A DNA stretch of 64,000 nt from Steromphala cineraria (taxonomy: Eukaryota; Mollusca; Gastropoda; Trochida; Trochidae): positions 60,086,575 through 60,150,574 of the forward strand of contig OU744725.1 in the NCBI GenBank assembly GCA_916613615.1, read 5' to 3'. The position numbers and the translations under genes are program-made. Each line of letters begins with the position of its first letter. Positions within the stretch are counted from its first letter, which is position 1. Positions 10,116 to 22,500 of this stretch are shown here, in pieces. The notes beneath the pieces are model-generated. The model made no database searches. It was not told where the DNA came from and saw only the letters and a list, made by a program, of their open reading frames with translations.

Positions 10116-12235
10116 CTTTATGATTTTGAGTATTGGAGCTAGAGCATTGTGAACAAAGGAATCTTGTTCAAACTTTGTTTACCGAAAGGCCTAAAGTTGA
10201 TCAATGTGAAACATATTGAAAGTATGGTTTGCAAGAAAAGGACATTTATGCTTCATGGATTTTAAGTCTGGCAAACATGTTATAAAAGGAATAACAAAAT
10301 CAGGAGTTATGTTAATTGGAAGAAACTTTTATATGAAATTATGAATAGCTTGAATTGAAAGATTTTCAGAGAATAAAAAATATTATGTTTTGTTTTGATT
10401 ATGTAACCAAATTGGAATATATAAGTTGATCTTTTAGATTGTTTAAAAAAAACAAAGGACAGTTATCAAAATTGCAACAACTATGAAATCCATAATCGGA
10501 AATTTAAAATCTGTTTGTTCAGACAGGATTTGTAAAGACCCACAAGATTTGTATGTGAACAAGACTACGGAAGTGTGTGCACTTGATAGATGCTGGTATA
10601 TGTTAATACATTGAGTGCTCTTTCTCTAATTAGTCTGACCATATGCCAGCTTCACTACTGATCTGGGAATCATTAGGGACCAGGCTAGAACCGTTTTGAA
10701 TTCGCGGTTCGGTTCCTTTGTGGTCAGGATTGTTGTTGTGAAGGTCCATTCTCAGGAAGGCCCTGACATTCCATTCCTCTTAGATTTGTCAACAACATTC
10801 TTTAACCTACAAGAAGTGCATGTTGGCAAACAGGATATCTCTTTTCTCTCACCATTTGACATCAAAGGAAGTTTTTATGATGACTCCTTTTGGATTTTGT
10901 TAGAGGCCTGGATCATACAGGCTGAACATCATTGATGGTGTCCAAATGAGATCCCAGCGAGACCCAAGTCCTTTATTTCATCAACACTGGAGAAAAACTT
11001 TGTTTAATATGATCTATTATTACACAAGGATGTTGAGTGCAATGTGGGTTCCAATACTTTCTTGGATATAAATCAACAATATTGGAATTGATTTGGTTAT
11101 GGAATTCTAATTTAATATCGAAAGGTGTTTTTCTTTGGCGCGAGTGTCCTTCATGTTTTATTTAATACCAGCATCCTTGCACAAAATTGAAGCAATACCG
11201 GAGGAGTGACTTGTTTAAGGGGGAACTTGTGTTAAAGCTGACAAGATTCACCCAGGGAACCATCAGGCAGCTGACCGATCCCATCTGGGCAAGTTCGTTC
11301 CAGTCGGTCCCAGAATGGAAGCTAAACCAGATGCTCTCGTGATTGCCTACCAACGAAAGAAGAGTTTGTGAGCTTCTTATCCTGATCTCAGACACTAACC
11401 ATTGGTTAGCAAGTGGTTTTCTAAAACTATATTGGATTTTTGTGGCATATATGCTTTTCACTCTATTATTAGGCAAATTTCCTTTGCAATAATCATATTG
11501 CATATGGAATGGTCAGGAAATGTCTATCATTTTTTTGAGAGCACCATTGTGTTTTATGGTTCATTGCTATATATGTGCAGTGATGTATCGAAGAACTCGC
11601 TGATATTGACACGCTCAAGTGGATGAGAACTGACGGATATCACATTTCGAAGGCAAAGATATCAATCAGTGTGGAAGTGTACAGTGCTTGACAGTAACCT
11701 GACAAGAACAAATTTGAGCAAGGAACAAGTTCAGAACTTTGTAACTGATTTAAGGTTCTTGACTCTTTATTCTCACAGAGAGAAATTTATCAAGATTTCA
11801 AACTTGACCTTTAAATTGATTTTTTCATCCAGCGTTTAAAACAAAGTATTTCTTTATGAAGTGAGGGGAGAATAACAAGTATGTTCTTTCCCTGGATGTG
11901 GAGTGTCTTGCAGAAAAACTTTGAAATATTTCAGGAGGTCATCAATAATTAGGTTTTCAGGCCCGGTGTTTTAATTGTCTAAGTAGTGTGTGTCAGGACT
12001 GACAAAGGAGCATACAGCTTTACCAGGGAGTCCCGAACGTGAGCTTTATCAGTGCCGAGAGAGGCCTGGAATTGTCTCGGATTTATTGACATCACTCTGA
12101 CATTAAACAAGTGCTTGGTGTCAACTTCGAAATTCAATATTGCGATTGTTGTCTTTGCAATTTGCCTGGCTTCAGGTGCAGAGAAGAAGCCAGACTCAGA
12201 TCAGAGAAGTGTGATTTTATCTCTTCTTTCCCACA
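10116..12235. other. Upstream region of the CUB gene, no exon assigned
   Basis: About 2 kb without transposon copies. Several patches (10680-10960, 11160-11400, 11990-12130) are less AT-rich than the surrounding DNA, so they could be regulatory elements or 5' untranslated exons. No coding assignment is possible by eye. Confidence 0.35.
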
Positions 12236-12490
12236 AAGGAGGGAACTTTGTACCTCTTCTTTCTTGCTAAATAGTGAACTTTGGACCTTTTTTACCTCCA
12301 CAGAGTGACCTGTGCTCAGAACAGACTTTACAAACCTTGTCTTTCACACTTAAAAGTGAACTTTGTTTTTTCACTTGAAAGTGACTTTTGTACTTTTTCT
12401 TTCTTTCTGAGGAGTGAACTTTGTACCACTTCTTCCTTCCTGCAAGTCAACTGTGAACCTCTCCATCATTATCTCAGGAGTGAACTTCAA
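12236..12490. repeat. Degenerate GTGAACTTTGTACC repeat
   Basis: The word AGTGAACTTTGTAC(C/T) or close variants recurs every 40-70 bp, separated by pyrimidine-rich TTCTTTC stretches. It looks like an eroded minisatellite. Confidence 0.5.
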
Positions 12491-12769
12491 GATTCATTAT
12501 TGTGTCACATGGTATGTCACTAAGGATTCATACTCTTCAATTTCTTCATGGTCTGGATTGAATTGACTACTTCATTCTTTAAACTGTGTTTGGAATGTGT
12601 GAATACATTTTCAGTTGATATTTCCTCCATTCCTCTGACATTTTGAAGTTAGCAAAAATGAATATCAATTTGTAAAAATTCTGTTACGCTGAAATTTATA
12701 AGAAGGAAAATAGCTGAATTCTACTTTAAAGTTTATGAAAGCAAGGGCTATATTTTTTATATCTGAGGA

Positions 12770-13245
12770 AGGTGCCATATCTTACATATCTCCAGTTAGA
12801 GCCATATCTTCAACTGGACATATCTTACATATCATCAGAAATTGAAACATCTCCCACATCTTCAGGAATTAAGCGCCATATCTAACATATCTAACATATC
12901 TGCAGGAGGAGTCATATCTTCGATTCTTTTAGGAGGTACCACATCTTCCATATCTGAAGGAGGTACCATATCTGCCATATCTAAAGGAGGTATCATATAT
13001 TCCAAATCGTCCATATCTGAAGGAGGCACCATATCTTCCAAATCTTCAATATCTTCCATATCTGAAGGATCGAGGTACCATATCTTCCATATCTGAAGGA
13101 TCGAGGTACCATATCTTCCATTTTTTAGGAGGTACCATATCTTCCATATTTTCAGGAGGTACCACTAACTTTATTATCTGCAGGAACAGTCATATTTTCC
13201 ATATATTCAGGAGGTATCATATCTTCCATATCTGAAGGAAAATCG
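12770..13245. repeat. Imperfect minisatellite (CCATATCTGAAGGAGGTA), 27-36 bp unit
   Basis: Units built from CATATCTTCCATATCTGAAGGAGGTAC with variants, about 14 units. Lengths are mostly multiples of 3, so both strands stay open for 65-84 codons (for instance a DMVPPSDMEDV-type repeat on the minus strand at 12862-13059). It ends about 150 bp before the start codon of the CUB gene, so it is in the promoter or 5' untranslated region. I do not regard it as coding. Confidence 0.8.
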
Positions 13246-13398
13246 TCCAAGGAGACTATAGTACTTACCTACAAGACAAGAAATGTTTACCTTTTACCTT
13301 CTGCCTTCTTTGTAAAGGGTATGAATGGCTCATATACTGAACATTGAATTTGAGAACCAATAATATCTCTTTGACCCTTCTTGGACATCTGCGTTGCT

Positions 13399-13552
13399 AT
13401 GACCTTCTCTTCTTCCATGGTTTCTTCACTCGGAGTTTTCTTCTTCATCATGGCTGGAATTTTATTTCCAGTCGGTGTTTCCAAAGATTATGACTATTAT
13501 GATTATGGAGAGGATATAGACTGGGAAGAACTGGCTGCCAACTTAGATGAGT
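13399..13552 (+). CDS. CUB gene exon 1: signal peptide and acidic Tyr-rich segment
   Basis: The first ATG follows an in-frame TGA at 13372-13374, so translation can start no earlier within this exon. It encodes a short N-region, a hydrophobic core (residues 11-27, LGVFFFIMAGILFPVGV), a likely cleavage after Ser28, then KDYDYYDYGEDIDWEE. It ends in phase 1 at a GTGAGT donor. Linkage to exon 2, 14.5 kb away, rests on phase match, on the missing signal peptide downstream and on the absence of other candidates. Confidence 0.72.
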
Positions 13553-16500
13553 GTGAGTAATTAATAACATTGTTTTCTTGATAAGGCATTGGTTAAAAGA
13601 TTTATATATAATGAAGTTTCTAGAGGTTGTCATATCAACCATGTATTCTTTGAACTCATATGTTTTGTTGGATGGAGTTTTAAAAAGTTTAAATCCTTTC
13701 ATTTTCAGAAACTGTAGAATTTATCAAGGAATATTTTCTTATACAAAAATTTAACTTAATCTGTAGAGTCTTAAGAAATATGGTTTATATATTTTTGTGT
13801 TATGTGATATGTTTCAAAATACATGTTCATACATTGTAGATTTTTTACATTAGGCCCTCATGAGATATGATGTGCCCTTTATCCTTTGTAATATCTGTAC
13901 TTTATGTTATTTATTATCTTCTGTACATGAACATAATAGTAATAACTGTGGGATCACTTTCTGTATCACTCTCTGTTACTCTTTCTCTTCTTCTACATTA
14001 GATGGTGAAAATTCAATATTCAATATACTCTTTTTTCATTCATCAAGTAAATTTTGGGAACATTTTTATTCCCAGATATTTTTTAAAGCATTTTTTGCCA
14101 AATTGGTCAAAGTCATGTTAGGAGATCCATTAAATCAACTAATACATTTTTTTTTGTTCTAACAAATCTCTAATGAAACCCAAACGATTACGCAATAAAA
14201 TCTTAGAAATATTCCTCTTCAGTAAGAGTGCATGTGATTCTTTGCCAATTTACTCAGTTTTTTGTTATCAAAAAAGTGATAATACAGTAATTTGGTTGAG
14301 CAGAATGCATACATCACATGTGGGTGTGATCAGTTGGACAAAGACTTTCATTTCCTTTTAATCAATTCTCCCCCTGACTTCCTTTAACTCATTTCAGTCT
14401 CTCTCTTACCCAATAACTTTTTCAAATTGTGTTCTTCAATCCTATATATTTTTGCACAAAAACCAATAATTTTTCAAATGGTTTTACACTGATGAGTATG
14501 TCCAGGCAACATTCATTGGTCTACTAAGGCTAAAACATTTAACCTTTAGACGATTCTCATAAATAACGCCATAAAAAAATTAATTTGTCCCAAGACACAT
14601 AAGTGCCTGTTCCTTGGTAATATGAGTTTTTTCAAATTTTGACTGTGGTTCAGCCGGGATGAAATATTTGCTTGATTAAATTGTTGTAATAGATTATTAA
14701 ATATTATATTTGCACTTCTTTATAACAGATTAGGGAATTGAATTGTTATCAGAGTATCCTTAACATAGTATGTATATTGGAGATTTATTTGCATATTTAT
14801 ATATATTGGGATTCAAACTCGAAATTTGCAAAATCATTAACTTTTTATTAGTATAAACACACTTCAGATCTTCTTAGGGCAATGGAGACTTACAAAATGT
14901 GTATACCGTTAGTGAGTCCTTTTATGTACATTAATTTGATGATTTTCAATCAACTTTAAAAGATGTATTTTTTTAGTGAATATTCTCTGAGTTTAGGTGA
15001 AAAAGGGATAATTCATAATGGGTATTTGTGATGAACTGATGATATAACAAATGGAGTGAAAACTGTTAAAATTTCATTCATGAACATCTTCCTACGCAAA
15101 GCCTAAAATGCCAGTTTCCGAACTGTCAGTTTTATGCCTTGCTGCATACCCTTGAGTTTTCTGAACTTGCTGTCTTGCCTTTAGGGGCACTACAGCAGCA
15201 CAGAAAAGGAAAGAGTCTCAGCTCGGCCTGAAATGACATTTTGGAAGCTGGCCTTTAAGGCTTTGAGTAGGAAGATGATTCATGAAGTGAACATTTATTT
15301 GTGAAAAAACAAATTAATGAAGTGAAAATTCGGCAAACTTTATTGCTGTCCTCAAGTGTAGTTTTCCACCTTAAGAAAAATTTAAAATGGAAAGTTTATC
15401 ACAATTTGATAGCACTCAAGTGTTAAGGACTGACATCTTTATTGAATTTCACTCAGCCCATGTGGAATGCTTGAAGTAGAATCTTTTAACTTTTTTATCT
15501 CCTCAAAATGAAGAGCGATATTTTTAAATGCCCCTTAAAAAGTATGGAGATGTTGTTCTTTTCACGCTGCAGGTGCATCAACTAAATTTAGCTTTCTTGA
15601 TGCAGTGTTGTGTAAATTCTTCTCAAATATAAACTACTTTTTACAAATGACTAAAAAATGTTTGTATGTGTTCTTCTTTGACATCTGTGAGCTTTCCTCT
15701 CAGCTGTAACTACTTATAGTGAGTTTTAAAAAATTACCTTTAAAAATATTTGGTTTATCTATTTCTTGACCATCTGTGTATATTTCTTTAAGCCATAACT
15801 ACTTATATTATTAGATATAGTATAAGAAATTACCTAGCTATTATTATGATTCTTCTTAAACATCTGACAAATGTTTTTTGGTTGAATTATTTGTGTGTAA
15901 AGGGGCAGTTGCACGTTTTTAGAATTTAAGGTGATGTCAGGAAAATGACAATAAATGGTTCCAATGGAAAGACAATGTATATAAACTAAATGAAGCAGTA
16001 ATAAATAAAATAAATGATGTATAGTTCAGCCATGCAATTCATTTTTCTTACACAAAATAAATTAAAGGTATTCACGCCAAAATGGCCGCCAATGTACTTT
16101 ATGTGAATCTTAAATATCAAAATAATACATTAAGCATTACCGTGCAATAATCAGTGAAAATTTGAAAATATAATTTTTTTTTTAAAACGTGCTACTGCCC
16201 CTTTAAGAAGAATTTCATTAAATCCACTCCTGTGGAGGTAGTTCAGTGATCAGAGTGTTGGTCCATTACCAAAAAGTATTGGGTTCAAATCATGGTGGTA
16301 TCAAAATTTTAAAGATTGGAGTTGTTGGTGTCTTGCTTTACACTAAGCATCATGAGGTTAGAATCTTTAACAGTGGCTGCTGGGTGCAAAGGAATTTCAA
16401 ATATGTTTTTAAAAGTATGTTGTATTGAGGACACTTTATTTTAGAAAAAGTATCATAAAATGAATATAGATCATTTCTGAATGTGTTCCAAATTCAAATA

Positions 16501-19500
16501 ATTATGAGCAAATGATATTGAAATCTCTTTGAGCTATGCGATTAATACCAAATGTCTTGATTTGACTGTAATATCAAAGAGTTTGTATTGTATTCGTGAG
16601 ATATCTCATGCACACTTAAAATTGGAGATTAGAAAGTGGGATCGCTCAACTTGTGTACTTCTTTGAGACTATTGGCCCTTTGCAAAATTCAAACTCACAT
16701 CTTCAAGTTTAGCCATATGTTACCTCGACTTCTTTGATACTTACAGTGAGGTATCTTTATATATCTGAATTAAACTTTGAGATTAATCAAGGCAGGTGAT
16801 TATCAATTTCAAAGATGGGCTCGATCTGGCAATTTTTCGAGGCAGGTGATTTAAAGGCAGACAATATATAGGACTGACAGTTGTGGACTAGTATAAGAAC
16901 ATTATAAATCTGTGTTTGTTTTGTAACTAGGATGATCAGGAGGTGTAGTTGCTACTTCACGTGGGATTAATTTAGTACAATTTTTTCTCATTTGTGATTG
17001 GATAGGAAATAGATCTTAAAAAAGTTGGTGCCAGAATTTTTCTGAAGTTGAATTAAAACTGTGCTCTGAATTCACAATCCTGGAATCAATTTTTGAAAAC
17101 ATTTACAATTCTGCCATTCTCCCAACATCTCTGTATACATCCCTGAATACAATACTTTATGAGGTAATTTGTTTCTTTAGTCAGGCAACATTTATCAAAA
17201 AGATTTCTACTCAGCGTCAGTTAAATTGCTTTTATTGTGAGTTATTTGCCAATATCAAGAATTGAGCCTTGATATATTTCACAGTGTTCAAAGCGGCACA
17301 GCCTTTTTCTTTAATTTCATTTTCTTTGCTCTGACATAAACAAATTATGTTTTCTTTGTAGAACTTTGGTTTTTGAAAAAGTATGTGTTGTGTTGTGTTG
17401 TAATAACTAGAACAGCTTGATAAATAATGAAATGTGAAACTTCAAAAAAAATACCAAAGGTGATATTGGACTTGATGGGTTTCTCCTTGTGTTGTCCATG
17501 ATGAAGACTGCAATCTTCAAGTGTTTTTGTCAAGATTTGGAGTTTTCAATAAATGATGCAATTTCAAAATTGGCATTACAAGGGCATTGAAGAAAAGTAC
17601 TTCAGCGTATGTTTATTTTATGATCTCTACTTCTTCAAGGTTGTTATTAACTGGTCAAAACATCAAGCTTCATAACAGTACAGAAATAGTATTCTTCAAA
17701 GGCATTTAAAAGTTGGTGTGGTAATACAAGACAAATGTTATGGATAACAACTTCTTTATTGATTTCTAACGTAAGAAAAAAAGACAAAAAGTGAGAAATC
17801 AATAAAGAAGTTGTTATCCATAACATTTGTCTTGTAGTACAGGAATAATTGTTCATATGAGGAGCGTGCTATATACCTGTTAATTACAGCATATACCGAT
17901 TCTTTCAACAGGAATTACAGAAGAACACGGATATAACAAACAATCGGATATTGTGAAAAAAATTTAAGTCCCCTCAAAAGCCCTATGTATGACAGCTGAA
18001 CGCGAGTAGCGAACACCGGATATAGCCAACGCGGATATAAAGAACAATCGGATATAGTGAAAATTTGTTAAGTCCCCTCAAAAGCCCTATGTATGACAGC
18101 TGAACGCGAGTAGCGAACACCGGATATAGCAAACTAAATTTGTTGGTCCCTTGGAGTTCATTATATCCGTGTTCTACTGTATACTTATTCTGAGTAAAGG
18201 CTGTAGGTGTTAGAATAAGTTCTATCAATAATAACATTGAACACTTTATCTTATTTCAAATACAGTTATTTAAAGACCAAAATCTATGAGTGATCAATGG
18301 ATATTTATTGCATCAACAAATTTTCTTGCTAAGATGTTTTTAAAATCATTGGATTTTTATCTAAACTTCAAAAACATTACCAGAAACTTTTAATGACTGG
18401 TTTTCTTTGTCCAAAACTTCAAATCATAGTTTAATGAATGTAAAATAAACAAGTATTCTTAAGGTATTGCTGGAACGCTGTTGGAAAGGAATTATGTTCT
18501 TTATCGCCGGCTAAGACAGACTTAGCATGAAGAGCAATTGAAGATAATTCTTCATGTAAGAGACAGGAAGGAAAGAAAAGCTTCTTAAAAAGCAGCAAAA
18601 GCTTGTGGATGTTATTCCTATTTGAAGTAGATTGTTCTAGCTAAGCAATCAGCTTTGTCCTTTAGGAATATTGCTGTTCCGTGATGAATAGTCTGTGACG
18701 AAATCATGTGAGTTTGGAATAGCACAAGAAAAGGTTTGAAATTTCGTATGAAATATTTCAGAAAAATTTAGATTCTTTTTTATTTTATGAGTTTTAATTG
18801 TTGCATTACATTTACGATATATTTTAGTCAAATATTCCTTTTTAAAAAATATATTTTTTGTATGAAACATTGTTCAGTATATTTTAAAAGGCAATCGAGT
18901 ACTGGATCTTTGAGTAAAATGTCCATGTGTTACCTGGTGACAGGTTTATCCCCCTCTTCTTGGTGATTGCACCCGTCTTTGATGCTGACATTGAATCCTT
19001 TAGTGGATCCTCATGCTGTTTACCCTACCAGGACTTTTTCATACAAGAAATCGTTAAACGTATGGTCCTTGTTAGGTACAGGCACTTGGTATGTTTGATA
19101 AATATTGTTAAAAAATTTTTGTAGAAGAATAAGGAACTTTTAGAAAAATCTTTCTGAATTATCTGTTTTATACTGTTTGAGTTGCATTCTAGAAGTTGTA
19201 AATTTTATGGATATCCAACTTCTTTATTCACAGAAAAGCAGTATATCCGCCAGAATATCAGTAAACTTTTGAACTATAATATCTTTCTTGAGTTTAAGAA
19301 ACGTTAAAATATTTCTGATATTTCTTCAAGAAATATAAGGAATGGTCAGACAATTCCATCAGTTCTGGTCGAGTAAGACCATTCTCTATCCATTCAGAAT
19401 CCGCGATCAATTCTTCCCTACCAGTCTGGCAGTTGGGGGTCTCATTTGTTGAAGGCGTGTGGCCAAATTCTCCATGATGGAGTAGGCCAGTAAGAAATAT

Positions 19501-22500
19501 ATCCCAGCAGTGTAGAGTGGAAGAGAGCGACCCTGCATTGGTACATTCACGTTCGTAATTAGCCGTATCTTGTCTTGGACTTCTGACAGGCAGGAGGTTC
19601 CGTATCGGGAGATCAATATCAGGATTGGCGCCGTGATTAGCACCATCTTCTCCAAGAGCATGCACAGTGTTGGATTAGCCCATGTATGCATCTGAATTGT
19701 GCCACGGATAATGAATGACCTGTTGAAATTGTGATGGTTGTGAATAGATATTATTGACTTGTGAGAATAATTTTGAATATTTTTGTGGTAAATTTTTTTA
19801 ATTAAATCATCCTTTCAGAGTAAGAAAGATTTATTCAGAATTGGAGGCTATGCTGCCCAGAGTACAAATACAAAAATGATTTAATCATAATCTCATTCAA
19901 AATATGAATATTCATGAACATTGCAGTGTGGGGGATTATACATAAAGGTGTTTTTTTAAAGTGAATTGACAAACCTTACTTATGTTTTCATTTGTACAAA
20001 ACATGAAATGAACAACTTTTCGTTGCGTAAGGTATTAATATATATTTATATTTACAAACACTTTTGTCATTTATTTTTATAATTTCTGTAATGAAATACT
20101 TGCTGAATGAGTTGAATAAGAAATTTTCCAGTATGCTTGAATATCTAGATCTTAATTTATTAGTATTCTGTATACATTATTTTGTCGACACAGTAAACTT
20201 ATTGTTGATGTTTCTATTGTTGTTAAAGGGGCAGTAGCATGTTTTTTGAAAATTTTACATTTTTCACTGATTATTGTACGTTATTGCTAAATGTATTATC
20301 TTAATAGTGTTAAAAATCTCAATTCACAAACCAATCATCCATATTCAGAGAACAAATTATGAAGATTCGAATAAAGTCCATTTTTGGTAATGGACCAACA
20401 CTCTGATCACTGAACTACCTCCACAGGAGTGGATTTAATGAAATTCTTCTTAAAGGGGCAGTAGCACGTTTTTAAATTTTTTTTATATTTTCAAATTTTC
20501 ACTGATTATTGCACGGTAATGCTTAATGTATTATTTTGATATTTAAGATTCACATAAAGTACATTGGCGGCCATTTTTGTGTGAACAGCTTTAATTCATT
20601 TTGTGTAAGAAAAAGGAATCGTATGGCTGAACTTTACATTATATATTTAATTTATTACTGCTTCATTTAGTTTAAATACATTTCCTTTCAATTGGACCAT
20701 TTATTTTCATTTTCCTAACTTCCCCTTATATTTCCTCTAAAAATGTGCTACTGCCCCTTTAAAATCAAAAAGGAATATATATTTTTTGTCACATTATTGA
20801 AGATACTGCATGATCTGGTAGAAACTAATTGAGTGAAGCAACAGATTATGGATGTTGTTCAGTTTTACAGCAGATTAATCATCAATAAACTATCAGATAT
20901 CTTCTTCAGTTGCATCAATTTAAATGAATAAAAACAAAGTCTTTGAAGTTTAATGATAACAATGTTTATCTGCTTCAAGACTGACTTGAAGAAAGGATAT
21001 TTATAATGAGAGTGCCAAACATTTAATTGCATGTTGCATGTTAGTAGTGAAATACAAAAAAGATCATTGATCCAAATTCAAATTTCTTCTGTTTTTAAAG
21101 TTTATGTATTTTTCAAATTAAAAACAAAAAGAATGATGTTAATATCATTATTATCAAATTTCACAATACTACAAAGAATGACAGTTAAGAAGTAAAGGAT
21201 ATTAACCTGTCCCTAAGGGTTTGATTGAAAATGTAACATGAGGGGTGAGGGGAAATCCGTGGGCCGTAGCAGGTTTACCCGAGAAAAGAATTACCTCCAA
21301 AATGACACAATTATGACACCTGAGGTTTATGGTACTAAAAAGCGTGACATTTTTTCTCTTCAAGAATACCACTATGTGATTTGCTAATACATTGCCTTTT
21401 ATTATTGCATAAATGCTTTGGCTTGATGCCCCATTTAAATTCACTAAGGCCAACTATAGATATTTCACAATAATTACAAACATAAAAGACTTTTGATATT
21501 TCACATGTAATAATATGATAATAATATCACTTTATTATCCTCAGTACATACATACGTTATCGGAAATTCGGGTTGTGCCTAAGCACCCGGCAGCCACAGT
21601 GCAGCGCCAGTTAATGCGTTGTTCTGCGTTTACGAGCGGACACTCTACCACTGAGCTACGTCCCCCAAATGTATGAAGTTGGTCACCAGTAAAACAAAAA
21701 TTCAAAGCAAATTTCTTCATCTCTTCTCATATTCATGTCAGAAATAAATCTGTATCTGTCAAGCATTAACTTATAAGACACCATGTCAATAAATATTTGC
21801 TTGACATGACTAATAGTTTCACTATTCTATGAAGCAAGACTGATGAATAATTCATAACTAATAACTTAATAACTTTACAAGTTACCACATCAGTGAAGTA
21901 AGGACCATCCAAACCTAACAAGATCCCTTCAAAGAAAAACCAAAGATAAAATTGTGTTATGTATTCACTCTGTGGAATGACCTACAAATACCCAGCCATA
22001 CTTTCCCCTCCATTTATGTTGCTTATTGTCGGTGGTATGCACGTTGACGTCCAATATAGTGCTTGTCTCCCCCTGGATTTGTGTGAAGTGGCTTGCAACT
22101 AAAAAGGATCTTACAAGCAATTTTATTTTGGGATTTGTTCGGTAAACGAACATGGTTCCAACAGGAAACCATTTAAAACTGTAATGAAGTAATTATAGGG
22201 AATTGCACTCACAAAGATAGTGAAAATTACTTGTCCTTTCTGCGGCGGTTCTGTGTCACTTGAGTTTGCTGTAATATAGGACGGAGGTCATTCCTTGTGT
22301 ATGGCCTCAGACAGGAGGACGTCCATACATAACTCATTTAGCACCCATTAAGTGTTCCTTAATGAGCGAGGTCTAATGCAGACTTATATGGTCATTATTG
22401 CATTACGGTGTCTGCGTCAGGTATTAACGTCTATTTGTACAGTTTGGGATTGTGGATCGTCTTACAATTAGACTGAAAAGAACCTGAAACATTTCGAATT

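Noticed and set aside
10696..10935. 79-residue frame upstream of the CUB gene as an extra N-terminal exon
   Set aside because: No signal peptide, no donor in the correct phase at its end, and the exon at 13399 already supplies a complete signal peptide with an upstream in-frame stop.
12842..13096. Secreted repeat protein from the SISEGGTIS / DMVPPSDMED frames
   Set aside because: Both strands are open only because unit length is mostly a multiple of 3; no signal peptide, no splice continuity.
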